Below are positions 9,001 through 20,893 of a DNA stretch of 47,000 bases, one piece after another. How positions within the stretch are numbered: the stretch's first letter is position 1; each line of letters begins with the position of its first letter. The DNA is from Nannochloropsis salina CCMP1776 (lineage: Eukaryota > Sar > Eustigmatophyceae > Eustigmatales > Monodopsidaceae): assembly GCA_004565275.1 (NCBI GenBank), contig SDOX01000140.1, positions 1 to 47,000 on the forward strand, in the 5' to 3' direction. A program made the translations under genes and the position numbers. The notes beneath the pieces were generated by a model, which made no database searches, was not told the DNA's origin, and saw nothing but the letters and a program-made list of their open reading frames with translations.

Positions 9001-11990
9001 CGGATTATTTCCAGAGATGATGCTTTATTAATTATCTGAAGCAGCACTCACATGCGCTGAACGCCAGCATGAATCTGCTACGTACCATGACCCAGAACTC
9101 AACGGTCCGCGAAACGCGGGGGCCATAGACCTCTACGATGGGTGTGGCCCAAAGAACCATAGCGCCTGCACCAATATAGACCATAGAGCCCAATTGTCGG
9201 GCAAACTCAACCGCAGCAGCTTCGATGAAAGGCGAAGCAATCCAGGTAAGGAAACCAGCTAATGGTGACAGACGCACGGAAAAAGAACGTGAAGGCTCAC
9301 AGATGAGAAGATTTCCGAAGGACTAGTGAGTAAGTTAAGAATGCTTCTAATCTCGTGGCACATACCATCAACAGCAATGTATTCCCCAAGCATCCAAATA
9401 TTTGCGATCGAGATAAACTCGAGGACCACACAGCCCGTGAAGGATGCGTATCCAGCACCAATGAAGGTGTTGCCACCCTGCAAATATTGAAATGGTGTCC
9501 AGTCTTATTGAATCAATAGGAGCTTTTCTTAACTTCTATTAAATTCCAACCACAAACTATCACCAACCTGTCCGTTCTCGCTCGCCTGAGCTACGTACTC
9601 CATCGCTGGACTACCTGTAGCAATCATCACACCGGACCCAATGAAATTGACCTCGCCAAGCGCGCCCTAAGGAGGAAACAACAAGTGGCACATTCGAAGC
9701 TATGAGTGCTCGATAGAAAAGAGAGGATATCCTTTCTGGGACTTACAAAGAAAAATAGACCGTTGTACTCGTCGAAGACCGTGCCTGTAAAAATAGCAAC
9801 ACCTCCCCCAACTGTGTACTCGAAGCCAACTCCGTAAACAGCGCCAAGCGCGAAAGCTTCAACGTTATTCACGCCCGTCATGACGAGAACTCCTGCGTTG
9901 GCAAAATGAGCGTTGTCAGATCGAGAAAAGACACCGAGATTGTGTTTTCCGTAGTGCAGTGGTCTGCTACATTTGACGTACCGCCAAGGACGTTGAGCTC
10001 TCCCGTGCCACTGAACGACAAACCTGCTGAGTACTCGTTGATGACCGAAGTGGTCATGATCATCACGCCGCCTACGGGTATCAAGGTATCATGGATCACA
10101 AATGAGCAAATTTGTTTGATTTCTAAGTAGCCCTACTCTTGCTTTTCCCTTACCTCCAACTAAGAAGGCCTGCCCAAGGCAGTTTTCACTGATTGCAAAA
10201 TTGTTTTCTATGAATGTGTTGAAGGTGTACGTGCTTAATCCCGCGATCTGGGCAACAAACTGTGCGGGGAACGGGAATATAAATTTATATTACTTATTCT
10301 AAGATAGAAATGCTGCGAGCATTTGGAATGGGGAAAGGGCCAAAACTTTCTGTTTGTACGTTATGCTTACCAAACCCAAGCCATTCTCCACTCCGAAAAC
10401 GGTATTTTCGAAGAAAGTACAGCCCGTGAAGGTTAAGATCCCACCCAATTGAAGAACGTCTTGACCAATGTAGAGGGCGTTGCCGAACGTATAGATCAAA
10501 GTCAAATCCCAGAATAAGCAGCCCACGAAGTCTATGGCGGTCATATGAGGGTGTTTCAATTTGAGTAAGGGAAGCATGTCAAGAATTCAATCGAAAGATT
10601 TACTCATATCATTCCTCTATGACAACTTACCGACGCGGCCACCGACAATAAAAACGTGTCCGCCATAAATGCGATAGACATCGCCATCTAAGGTTCTTCT
10701 GATACTCCGCCTGGCAGCATCTTCCACGTCTGGGTCGTCAATGAATATAACACCTGTGAATTTCCCCCCTAAAGCACCTTCGTCGATGAAGACACTGCCT
10801 CCACGGATCTCCCAGACCCTGTTCCTGGGAGAAGTAGTGGCAAAGATCTCATAGGGCTTGGGCTCTCGAACTATTCCATCGCTTGCAAATTGCTGCACAA
10901 AGCGGAGATCCAGAAAGCCTCCTTCCAGTACGTGAAAAGAGCGGATGGCATCCTCGCCGTCGATCATAGGCAGCATACTGGGGTTCCCCATAACGATTAC
11001 TTCCCGTCTCACGAGAATCTCCCGCTCAAGCTCGTAAAGCTGGCCTGGCTTTAGGTATACAACTGAGCAGGACTGGTTCTGTAATGTAGGTATGTTCAGA
11101 AAGATTGAGGATTCGCTGAACTTGAGAGGAAGGGAAAAGAAGGAGCCCACAAGAGCTGTTTATTACATACCTCGATCGCGTCGGTCAGTTCAAGCCCGTC
11201 GTTGACCTCACATCCATCCTCAGGCAATCCATTCAAACCCCCACCAGCCAGTGCGAGCCCAACTGACAAGTCTTGAACAATCTCAGGAGGCTGAACATTG
11301 GTTAGAGGATTGTCCGAGTTTCCGGAAAGTTGCTTGTCATGTCCATTGGGCTTTCCTCCGACAGGGGAAGTCTCACCGGGATTAAAGGTCAGCCCACCAT
11401 CGGCTTTGGTTCCATTTTTCATTAATGTTGTATCCTGTATCGGTGGAAGCAATTAGGCATTCGTATGCTATTTTTGTGTTCTAATATAATCCTACCTTTT
11501 GTAAAATCGGAGGAGACACGTCCTCCGGTGTAGTGCCCGAAATCGCGACGTCACTCATTACACTAAGCGGGGTCGTTCCACTGGCAGTCTCTACCGGTGT
11601 CTTGTCATGATTCTAATGATCAAAATAAAGGAATTTGACAGAAGCACTATGAGATTGATCATTCCCCAGAATTTCCACTCCTTTCATGTTTAGTCCCCTC
11701 CGTTGACTGATGAATTATCTTTACCTTCCCAGCAAATGCGACGATTACAGCCACAACACCCGCCACGAGCACTGCGGAGACTACGGCAAGACGTATTCGG
11801 CGGCGTCGGACACGGACCACTTCTGATCCGTGGTCGTTCGCTTGTGCCGTCATTATCGTAGCGTCTAAAGAATCATAAATGAAGAAGAATATAATGAGAT
11901 TTTTAATGATTTTGCTGAAGACTCACGCGCGCTAAAAGGCGATGGACTTCGCAGGCAGTCACTTGCGATGCTTTTGTGGGAATGGGCCAT
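6084..11990 (-). CDS. Large type II membrane protein with beta-helix-like region
   Basis: A 23-exon model gives 1316 residues with every junction in phase. Exons (minus order): 11927-11990, 11725-11864, 11496-11612, 11171-11434, 10631-11078, 10371-10531, 10154-10259, 9982-10071, 9747-9892, 9568-9666, 9366-9477, 9086-9258, 8845-8995, 8366-8760, 8208-8300, 7971-8107, 7781-7876, 7509-7686, 7296-7403, 6910-7191, 6439-6807, 6276-6398, 6084-6182. Residues about 45-67 form one membrane segment after an RRRR cluster, suggesting a type II anchor. Residues about 195-690 repeat the pattern GGxxxFTGCxFxxN, as in right-handed beta-helix (pectin-lyase-like or polymorphic outer membrane) proteins. Then comes a basic, Ala/Gly-rich linker (about 690-770) and a C-terminal half with beta-rich segments such as YHLYLENFPPEN. 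Catalytic residues are not evident. The start at 11990 was chosen because its short exon joins in frame; 11853 is an alternative Met. It could also be two genes split near 8800, but the phase-1 junction there argues for one. Confidence 0.7.
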
Positions 11991-12749
11991 TAATTGTAGA
12001 GCTGATGGCGTCGACACGTAAAGCACTGGTGCAGGTGAATGCGTAGCCTAAAAATGAAAAGATAGAACGCTGTTCTGAAGAGCTCAGGGTTACATTCGCA
12101 GTCGCTTTTCGTGCTCGCGTTTTTAGGAGGTATTCAAACCGTCGCCTCAAGTGTTCACCTTCCTGTTGTCAAAGCAGTGGTCAAAGTATCGCCATTTCGC
12201 TAAGCATTCGAAAATTCGTGCAGACACGAAGAGACGCCTACAAAATATGGCCCATACTTATTTGTTTGTAATTGTCCAGAGAGGAAAGGCGGATACGTGC
12301 GAGGCAGAAGAGATTGAGTCGCCTCTTCAGGCGCGTGCCCCTTTATCTCCTGCGTATTGCTCTCAGGCGCGTGCCCGCCACCTACGAACGAGGCTCTTCC
12401 TCGTTGCGAGTTCTCGAGCACCCGAACGAGCAACGTGCATGTCAATTTTGTCATGATGCAGCGATCTCACATTTGCACGAATCACATGATTTGCTGGTGT
12501 TTGATTACATGTGAGAAATGTCGAGGGAAAGCGCGCGACTGCAAAAGTCGAGGTCGCATCTCGCTGAGCATGTCGTCACTTCTTGCCTGCCTTAACGATG
12601 CTATTCAAATCCTCAACAAGCTTTACGATGCCATTGTGAGGCGCATGATCTGCTCGAAACTAACTTGTCCCCCTCCTCTCCTTCCTTGAACGTGTCATAA
12701 ATAGTCGTAATCACCTTTCGTACAATTCCATCAACATTTCTTCGGTTCG
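11991..12749. other. Divergent intergenic region
   Basis: Lies between the start of the beta-helix gene (minus) and the start of the small secreted protein gene (plus), so it probably holds both promoters. Several overlapping short frames on both strands here show no family features. A direct repeat of GGCGCGTGCCC occurs near 12330 and 12366. Confidence 0.6.
12696..12703 (+). promoter_or_regulatory. Possible TATA-like element
   Basis: CATAAATA lies about 50 bases before the start codon at 12750, in the expected orientation. Resemblance only. Confidence 0.25.
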
Positions 12750-14073
12750 ATGGCAACACCTCGATTTCTCGCTCTGTTATTTTCCTGCCTTTGCTGCTTT
12801 ATTCAAAGCCAGGGGCAGATGTTTTCCGAGTTCAAAAACATGGCAGCCAATCAGATGGGCAACGTGGCCAGTACAGGAAAAGATTTCAAGGACAAGGCCG
12901 GTGAACAATTAAAGGACAAGGCGAAAGAAGTAAAATCCTCCCTTCAAGGCTGTGAGTACGGATTGGTCGTCGGAGGTCGGCAGTGTAATGGCATCTATGA
13001 CCAGGTTCGCAGAAATTAGATGTCTTCCTCACAATACCAACATTTCCTGTCATGCATTTTCTCGTTAAGTGTTTGATCCTGTTGGTTCTCCGGGCAAGTC
13101 CGCTTTCTTTCAGAAAGTCAAGAAAGACGGCCTCAATCCTGTCGAGCTATTCGAATCCTTATTCAACAGCAAAGCGTTTGAGGTAGGTCTGCATGCTAGC
13201 GCTACAGAGTGTTGTCATTTTGCGATTTTAATTTTCTCCCCTTACCCCCCAGAACATCCTGGATAATGTGGAAATACAGCACCGAATTATGGAGGGAGTC
13301 CCCATCCTAGGAGCAGTAAGCGGATTCCGAGAGGCTAGTGGCCGCCGTTTGAACGATCAGGAGGTAGGCCCATGTATAACTGGCCAGCCATGCTTTTGCA
13401 TCTGTCATATACGTTCAAATTTACCTTTCTTCTTTTAAACACGGCCAGACAACAGCTGGCTTCGGCAAAGGTGTTCGAAATCTCCTTGAAATGTTCAAGA
13501 CATCAGCAAAGCATGCTTTGGTAATGTATACCAGTTTTGTCTCTCTTCAGTCTTGTGGGAAATATCACGTCTTCTCTCATAATTGAAAGAGGATGATCTC
13601 GATCGATTCGCGTATCTCATGTGCATCTCTAATGCATTTTTCCTAAAAATGTTTCAGGATCCAACGCTGATGAATGAGAAGATTGCAGAGCTTTCCAAGT
13701 CTGAGGACCCAGAAATTCAGGTATGAGTGCCGTTTCAGAAGATTTGTTGAAAGAGATTGAAACTTACCCTTCCATGCAATTGACAGGACCTTTTTAAAGG
13801 TGCATCTGAAAACGATGAAGCCTCTGTCTTGGAACTCAAGAATCTTGCAGCTCGAGACCTTTATCCGGGTAGGAAACTGGCGTCGGCAATATCAATGCTA
13901 ACCCTTTTTGCCTAATGATGTCATTTTTCATTCATCTTTAAGGTGTCGACCTTGAAATACTCCAAGACGTCATGGATAGCCTGAGCTTTAACAAGCTGCT
14001 GGAAATCCCCGAAATGGCTCGATTTATTGATCAGGATCCATACATCTCGAGAGTTTTCCACATGAATGAGTAA
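12750..14073 (+). CDS. Secreted helical protein of unknown function
   Basis: Seven exons join in phase: 12750-12951, 13070-13182, 13253-13363, 13449-13520, 13658-13720, 13787-13868 and 13943-14073, giving 257 residues with TAA at 14071. The protein begins with a clear signal peptide (hydrophobic LALLFSCLCCF core, likely cleavage after IQSQG). The mature part is charged and looks alpha-helical, with Lys/Glu-rich stretches (about residues 45-65) and a C-terminal segment VDLEILQDVMDSLSFNKL. No transmembrane segment follows the signal, so it is probably exported or resident in the secretory system. No known domain was recognised. The introns are short (69-138 bases) with good pyrimidine tracts. 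It stands alone between the beta-helix gene and the CETK family. Confidence 0.72.
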
Positions 14074-14898
14074 ATTACATAGCTAGCAGATGTAAGGATT
14101 TATCCACTCCGCAAAGTATCGAAATAAGCTCGTTCTTTAATTATGCAATAGTTCGTCATCAGAGCATTACTTCCAGGCTACTTCGCTACAAACAATTATG
14201 TAGATGCAAAGAAAACAAATGCAAAATAAAAGAAGACTTATTACGCCCAACCATTATTCTGTCCTGTTTTTTTGCGCTTTTTCACTTTTTCAGTTCATCA
14301 ACTCATGGGTGATGGAATAATCGTTCTTGTGCAGTCTTTAATATGCATGTCAGGTTAAAATATCAAGGTTGAACCATGAAATTTGGAAAGAATGCGCTTC
14401 ATCTGTTACGAGGTCGGGTGATAGAGATATATCTAATCACGGGCTTTGACCATCGTCTGATAAAAGTCGAGGGACAGGCCCTCAGATCGCTTGAATCTCG
14501 GTCACGAAGCAGCCCTGCCAACCGTTAAAGTAAACGTCTTCGGGCGGGAGAGCAGGCGCGTGCCTCTTCTTCTCCTACCAGCTTGCCACGATCCCCGCGA
14601 ATGCCACAAATTGCAATATTCTATCTCTTGAGATCTTTCGGTCGTTTTGATTGGACTTGGCTCATAACTTTTTGTCTGGATCACGCTTGAATCCGACTTT
14701 ATGCACGTTTAGGCCCATATGTGCTTGGCCCATGTGTGGTTTGTTCTACAAGATGTGAAAGGCTCGCACTCTGGTCTTGCTCTGTGAGATGCATGTGTTT
14801 TCATTCTACTACCATAGCCTTCAAACACATAATATACAACCTAGTGACAGGAAGAGAGACCAAGTGACCGAGCGGACAGCAGTTGGCGAATCTGTACC
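14074..14898. other. Intergenic region, no gene recognised
   Basis: AT-rich spacer between two plus-strand genes. The only frame of note (14502-14684 minus) has no family features. It probably contains the 3' end of the upstream transcript and the promoter of the first CETK paralogue. Confidence 0.6.
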
Positions 14899-15830
14899 AT
14901 GCTCAATTTAATTATTAAAAGCGCGCTCCTCTTTTCCGTACTGTGTTCGGTACGTTATTTCTGCGGGATCTCACATTATTTACTGAAATATTCTCGTCAC
15001 TAAACAATTTAATTCTTACTTTCCCAATATGATGTTATCAAAGGTCGAAGGAAGGCGCAGAGGGCGCGGCCCGCGACGGTGGATGGAGGAGCCCAACAAT
15101 CAAACAGTTCCCACCGACCCACCTTTCCCCGCGGGAGTCAGTGTGAATGATATAGTATACCTCAACTTTGTCACGAAGCCTAAAGTTCACCGAGCAGGTC
15201 GAACAGTTGTTATGAGGACTAAGTTTCGTTTTGAGAGTTGGCCAGAAGGAGCAACATCAATGTATTGCGCGGTACGTACATTGTACTAAAGAATCTCATT
15301 ATGCGGAATTTTCCTTCTCACAGGGTGTGTAAGAATTCTAATTTTCCATAAAAATTCTGTCCACATAGATGCGCAATTATAATACAACTTCTGATCTGAC
15401 CACATTTGCGGTGATCAACCAAGATATATCCCATGAAACCTCGGGGCCACTGTTCCCACCCTCAAGTTTTGGGATCGAACAATCCGTTCAATCTGATCGA
15501 GTGGAGTGGGTGTTTGACCAGAGTGGGAAAGATCTTGTTGTTGGAAGGACCTGGAATCTTCTCGGCAGGTTGAGGCTGAACCGTCATGCTACTGCGAATC
15601 AGTATGTTTGGCGAGCTTACTGCGAGACAAAGCAGCCGCCAGGACGAAACAGTTGGTATTATTTCAAAAGCTGGATGGAGGTAAGATTTTGAAGGCTACC
15701 TTTCGTCTTTAAGAGAAACAGGCTTTACCGCAGCATGCTATTTTTTACTTCGCACTCTATGGCAACTGACCCTAACTTATTCCCTTTCCCTATACCAAGG
15801 TGACGATGAGACCCGCGAGGGGAAAGTAGA
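14899..15830 (+). CDS. Small secreted CETK-motif protein, paralogue A
   Basis: Four phase-0 exons: 14899-14949, 15044-15271, 15369-15680 and 15801-15830, giving 206 residues. Exon 1 encodes a signal peptide (MLNLIIKSALLFSVLCS). Exon 2 has a basic start and ends in SMYCA right at the splice donor; exon 3 carries VFDQSGKDLVVG and the family signature WRAYCETK; exon 4 adds a short basic tail. Paralogues B and C have the same layout, with one Cys at the end of exon 2 and one in CETK that may pair in a disulfide (inference). The fold looks like a small beta-sandwich, but no named domain was recognised. The acceptor of exon 2 (after ATCAAAG) is weak; a slightly later acceptor would shorten the basic segment. 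Confidence 0.7.
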
Positions 15831-16237
15831 GAATAGCAGTTGAAGCTCGAGATTCCTTATCTCAATAAGTTTGTCAGATAAGATTACGTATGGACGAAAG
15901 AAGGAGACTTCTTTTCCTACGGGATCACCAAAAGGGGGTTAGCGGGTTAGCACGAGAGCAATGGTGTAAAGAAATTCGACAGAGATTCCACAAGACAAGA
16001 ATGCCCGGTGGAGAGCGCGACAGCAATTTCTACTATCTCGAAGAAAAAAGGATAGAGACTTTATAAATCATTTCGGTAGAAATGACGTGACAATTATCGT
16101 TATGAGTGAGTGATATTTCAGTTCAATCGAAAAAGAAATTGCGTGCATACATCAATGTGGATGCTGTAGCTCAATAAACATAACATATATAATCTCTGAG
16201 AGTTTTTTTGGCACTTCCATGGGCCTTAATTATCCAG

Positions 16238-17671
16238 CTATAGCTTCTCCTGGATTGGCATTGGAGCTTGCACCAGTCCAATTGTACCGTCTGCAGCCAT
16301 ATCAAAATGTGGGAGTCTTATTCGCAAACCCAGGGTGCGCTTGATACTATGTCGAGGCTGGAAGCGCTCTGAATCGTGATACAGTGACATGGGGAATATC
16401 ACCACCGTACCCCGCGATGGTTTGACCACCAACGGACAGTGATTCTTCTCGAAATTGTTCTTGCTTTCCCAAAATCGAGTGCCTGCAACCTCATCCAAAA
16501 AGAGCAGCAATTTATGTGTCTCTCCGCCTTTGATGGCGTCAAAATGCGGATTTACCTCCACATTCTCTTCAGAAAAGGTGACGTAGTTTTCAAAGTGCAC
16601 ATCAGAAATCGGTAAAATGTCTTTGATAAGTCCGTGGAGCGGACTTGCTTCTGTTGCCTCCAGTATCATCCGTTGTTCGCTGTGCTCATGCACCAAATCG
16701 GATAAAAAAGATTCCATGACGCTCACTTGTGCATCAGAGAGGAGGCGAGGGAACACCAAAATTTCCCCCCTTCTATCGTCAAATAACTCAAGCTTTGATT
16801 CCTTACTCTCTTTGTCCTCCCAAACTTCCCGTGGAAGGATGTCGTCTAAAAGTCGGTCACCTCCCTCCTTTGACTTGCAAACACAGCCAGCACGCTGGTC
16901 GAATCCACAACCCAAACAAGATTGACCTGCTGTTTGGCAGTGATGTAAGCATTTCTCCACTGCGGCGAGTCTTGATGACACTCGTTTGCATTGCTCAAAA
17001 GCCTGATGACTTGAGCCTAAAGATCGTGCGGGACTACTTCCGAATTTCTTTGCCCGCTGCTCGTTAAGGAGCTCTTGCGTGATCTTCGGGCGTTTTGTGA
17101 ATGAAATGGTTGACTCAACAGTGTCGTGTGTCTCCCCACTGTCCACAATATCGGCCATGCCCTGGACGTCAATTGGACTGGTCTCAGATATTGACTTGAT
17201 CCTGATATCCACATTAAAGACTCGCGATTGCCCAGGTGCTATTGCCACCTCCGGCCATCTGACCACGAAAGCGCTATCCGTATCAATATATGTGGTTTCT
17301 TGTCTAGCAGAGTTCTCTTGTGGTGGAAATACACTTGATTCGAGATATGTTGTACGATCGACCGGCAAGCGCACCTTAAAATCTACGGCTCCGTGTCTTT
17401 CACCTGCGTTTTGCAGTGTAAACCAACAAGGTACTATGTCTCCCGCTGATATCTGTTTTTCATTCATTGATGATAAGATTTGTATTCTTGGAGAAAGATG
17501 TTTGGTTGCTAAAGCCTGAATACTTTCCGAAACATTATCCTCCTTCGAGCCGCTACTGCCTTTCTGTTTGAGAATAAGCAAGGAGACAAGCAAAAGCGAG
17601 GTCCTTAGAAGTCGCAGCAATGGTCTCCTCTTTCGTCGAAAATATATCCATGTCCTTTTGAACAGAATCAT
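16238..17671 (-). CDS. Membrane-anchored 2-oxoglutarate/Fe(II) oxygenase, prolyl-4-hydroxylase type
   Basis: Single uninterrupted frame of 477 residues. An Arg/Lys-rich start followed by a hydrophobic stretch (about 17-34) indicates a type II anchor, so the enzyme probably faces the ER/Golgi lumen. Residues about 60-195 resemble a DUF11-like beta-sandwich; about 225-275 is Cys-rich (CLHHC...CLGCGFD...CVC), WSC/PAN-like. The C-terminal third matches the P4H-type oxygenase core: HFD (H376, D378) and a distal His in YHDSERF (H432) as the iron triad, with K444/R445 as the 2-oxoglutarate salt-bridge candidates. Family members hydroxylate peptidyl proline or related residues; the substrate is unknown, but Pro-rich secreted proteins occur nearby. 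The first two domains repeat the plan of exon 1 of the telomere-adjacent gene. Confidence 0.85.
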   Translation of the reverse strand: MILFKRTWIYFRRKRRPLLRLLRTSLLLVSLLILKQKGSSGSKEDNVSESIQALATKHLSPRIQILSSMNEKQISAGDIVPCWFTLQNAGERHGAVDFKVRLPVDRTTYLESSVFPPQENSARQETTYIDTDSAFVVRWPEVAIAPGQSRVFNVDIRIKSISETSPIDVQGMADIVDSGETHDTVESTISFTKRPKITQELLNEQRAKKFGSSPARSLGSSHQAFEQCKRVSSRLAAVEKCLHHCQTAGQSCLGCGFDQRAGCVCKSKEGGDRLLDDILPREVWEDKESKESKLELFDDRRGEILVFPRLLSDAQVSVMESFLSDLVHEHSEQRMILEATEASPLHGLIKDILPISDVHFENYVTFSEENVEVNPHFDAIKGGETHKLLLFLDEVAGTRFWESKNNFEKNHCPLVVKPSRGTVVIFPMSLYHDSERFQPRHSIKRTLGLRIRLPHFDMAADGTIGLVQAPMPIQEKL

Positions 17672-18057
17672 GTGGAGAATATCCTATACTTTTAAAGATA
17701 GAAAAGGTTGGTTGCAAGCTTATTATAAGTTCTATGTCATTGCCATATGATGCATTTTAAACCCTCAGAAACGGCTCGTTGTCAGTTAATCAAAGCTAAC
17801 GGCAATATGTCGGGGCACGCGCCCAGCACAAGCCCTCTAACGAAAATCATCAAATATGTTAGATATTTCAATGCTGTCCATGAATCATGTATTTGATTTT
17901 GTTTTTGAGAATCTAATTTCTGTATCAAGATGATTTCTCTTTTCTTCTCTTTGACTTGTACTTCGTCGTTTGCGGCCCATTTCCCTACTCTCTCTGACTT
18001 ACCCTCGTGGAAATAGGGCTCCCGCTTAACCCATTAATCAATATCAGTGCAAATACT
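17672..18057. other. Divergent intergenic region
   Basis: AT-rich spacer between the start of the oxygenase gene (minus) and paralogue B (plus); it probably holds both promoters. No coding exon recognised. Confidence 0.55.
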
Positions 18058-19065
18058 ATGACAGTTCCAACGATGAGCCTGCGTCTGATTCTATCCTTAG
18101 GAGCATGTGTCTTGCTCTCAGTGACGGCGGTAAGTGTCATCTCCGTCTTTGCCCTTTACCCTCTGCATCCATCCTCACATTCACGGATTAATGTAGATCT
18201 CTCTTTTGTTGAATGCAAGGGTCAAACTCTAGGTCGAATACTTTGAAGTTGATGAGATCTGACTCCTAGATATGCTCCTGGATCATTCTTTCCTTTCCAG
18301 CAAAATCAGACTAAACCAGACATCGAGTTTATTGGTTTTAAGGTCAACAGAGCGCAGCAAATTAAGGGAAGAAGTGTTATGCTCACTGGTACTGCGAATA
18401 TGAAATTACTTGGGATCAATGATCTGGTCTATTGCGGAGTAAGTGATAGATCTCAGAAGGAGAGTGTACAGCAAGTCGAATTTAAATTGTTGTTGACAAT
18501 GAAAGGTAGAGCCTACTGACCATCTACATCGGTATTTGACTAAGTAAAAATGTTATTTTATGCCTTGTACACTTTACAGTTTAAGAACCTGAATATAACT
18601 GACTCACCTCCAGTTGCAACGGGTACTGCTCTTGCGGGGATCCGATTCTACCAGCAGCGCTTGAAGGCTAAAGCAAAATGGTTCATCAAAGAGAAGCGTT
18701 CCGCTGGCCGAATCGTCTGGTAAGTTTCGGGCCATTTGCGACTCTGAATCCATCATTTCTGACTTCAGTCAATATACAGGGAATTTGATCCTCGGGGATA
18801 TGCTTTGACGGAAGGAAAAACTTATACTTTTCGTATGAAAAACAAAGTGGCCAAGCAAACAATTCCTAATTCTGTTACGTGGGAATTCTTCTGCGAGACA
18901 AAGCTCACAGGACAGGAAAATTTTTACTCCTTCCAGGAATATCTTACGGTAAGTGATTTTACTACATTAGACCCTTGAACAACTTACTTCTCATCTAATG
19001 CGGATTCACATACATCTTCCATCCATTATTGAGTACAGTTTCCCCTTGTCACGAAAAGAAAGTAA
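18058..19065 (+). CDS. Small secreted CETK-motif protein, paralogue B
   Basis: Five exons: 18058-18129, 18301-18438, 18580-18719, 18780-18948 and 19039-19065, giving 181 residues. Exon 1 ends the signal peptide (LGACVLLSVTA). Exon 2 ends in LVYCG at the donor, like A and C. The part that is one exon in A and C is here split by an extra phase-2 intron inside a Trp codon (18720-18779); the two pieces together (309 bases) match the 312 and 318 bases of A and C. The signature reads WEFFCETK, preceded by EFDPRGYALTEGKTY. The first ATG with a good signal peptide is 18058; an in-frame GTG lies upstream but is not a likely start. Confidence 0.72.
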
Positions 19066-19865
19066 GGTCTACTTGCGCATATCTCGCCTGAATTCATGAC
19101 TTCTTGCGGTTACATATTAGAACGAGGGTGAAAGGGATCAACATATGACTCAATAGCGTCAAAGGCCATGGAAAGTCTTATATTTTAAATTGGCAACGAT
19201 GGATGAAAATTTGTAGGAAGGTCAACATCCATTTGCACAGTTGGATAAATAAGCGTTATAGAACCGGAGAAAGAAGAAATTAGAACATTCAATTATTGTT
19301 TTGAAGGATTGTTTTTTCTCTTCATTTTCATTTTTCTTGTTTCTTTGTTAAATCTTAAAGAGATTAAATTTCAGTGTGTCACTCGACAACTCGTGTGAAT
19401 TCAGTCAGCATTATGTGCAGGTTGTGGTTCAACACTTCTGTTCAGGTAAAATTTTTTAATATCTTGATACTGGGTACAAGTGACAATTATTCGTTCTGCA
19501 AAGCTGGAAACGTAGGAGCAGATAGATGCCTTTGCCTGCAGAGGTTTGACGAGATTTCCGTTTGATGAATTTCAAAAAATCAAAAAGAGGCTAACGGCAC
19601 ACGAAGGGCACGCGCCTTGGGTCTCGGTTGATACGACTTCATTGCCTATCGCGAATACTGTCTTATTCATTAAAATGCTCGTATAAATGTGTCTCTTCAT
19701 CATTTGACATTTATATTATAGTTGTAGATTTCAATTTGCAAGAAGTCCTTTGAAGAGATTTGCCTATGTATATGGGCCAAAAACCCGAAAGCCGCTACTG
19801 TGGGTCGTCCTCCTTTCACAATCATCCCTTCCAAATATCATGTATCATAGAAAGCAAAAGATTAA
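19066..19865. other. Intergenic region, no gene recognised
   Basis: AT-rich spacer between paralogues B and C. Short frames here (for example 19374-19565) contain no CETK-family motifs and no signal peptide, so no fourth copy is apparent. Confidence 0.55.
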
Positions 19866-20893
19866 ATGCTTCGAATAATTATAGCTCTTGTCATTTTGGC
19901 CTTGGCTGTGCCCCAGGTAAGTGTCTATATGGAATTTTTGACAAGGATGCCTTCGACTAGATGGTCTCATGTTCCTGAGAGCGCCATCATCCTTTCCGTA
20001 CTTCACGAAGCTCTATGACTTGCTTAAATATCAAAAATTAAAATGTAGGGTCTGGCCCAAACGTTGGCTAATAATGGAAGCATGACCCTGCTCCGCTTCA
20101 AGTTGAATAGGAGGAATGTCCGCTGCGGCAAAGTCCTGGCTGTAATTGGTAGGGTCCGTCTCGACAGCTTCGGGGATGCTGATAGTCTATACTGCGCGGT
20201 ACGTGGAGGAATTAAGCGTGTTGAAGACAGATAAGATTAATTTGATACCATAACTAATGTCTTGCCGTACTATTCTCGCGGTGTCATACGTGTACACCTC
20301 GGGTGGACATTTGAAATTCAGCTCCGCAATATGAATCACGACACTGCTCAATTTGAAGTGAAGGATCGGGTCACGCGCTTTACTCATGTGAATACCCGCA
20401 AGTTTGCCTTGATGGCGGGAGACGAAACTCCAGGGGACGGAACCAAAAAATACTGGTGGAGTTGGAGCCGGGATGGGCGCTTGTTCAGCGAGGGCCTTAA
20501 AAACTCTCTTCGCTTGAACCTTATTCTGAAAAATGCAACGGAGAGTCCCGTTACGTGGCGATTCTATTGCGAGACCAAAAAGGACAATTTCACAAGCCAC
20601 TACTTTTGGGACAAGACGGGCGCTGATGTGAATAAACAGGTAAGGTGCCCATTCCACACATACAAATGGCGAGGAGAGCAGATGTCCTCCTGACCGACCA
20701 TATCAGCTTGTTGTTCGCTACTGCCACTTCTCGAACGCGAAGGTCATAGCAGCACAGCACTGCTACAGCGCGGTCCTTATTCGTATACAACTATTTTTCT
20801 GGATCCACTCACCTCGACTTCACTAAATTTGCGACACAACAGGTCAGAATTGCCGCCCCCTGCGAGCATACCAGCAAGAAGAACAAGTTATAG
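19866..20893 (+). CDS. Small secreted CETK-motif protein, paralogue C
   Basis: Four phase-0 exons: 19866-19916, 20049-20198, 20322-20639 and 20843-20893, giving 189 residues. Exon 1 (51 bases, exactly as in A) gives the signal peptide core IIIALVILALAV. Exon 2 ends in SLYCA at the donor. Exon 3 starts LRNMN (A: MRNYN), continues with WSWSRDGRLFSEG and ends with WRFYCETK. The tail is Lys-rich. The acceptor of exon 3 was chosen by alignment with A; an earlier acceptor would add unrelated residues. Function unknown; with A and B it forms a tandem secreted family. Confidence 0.72.
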
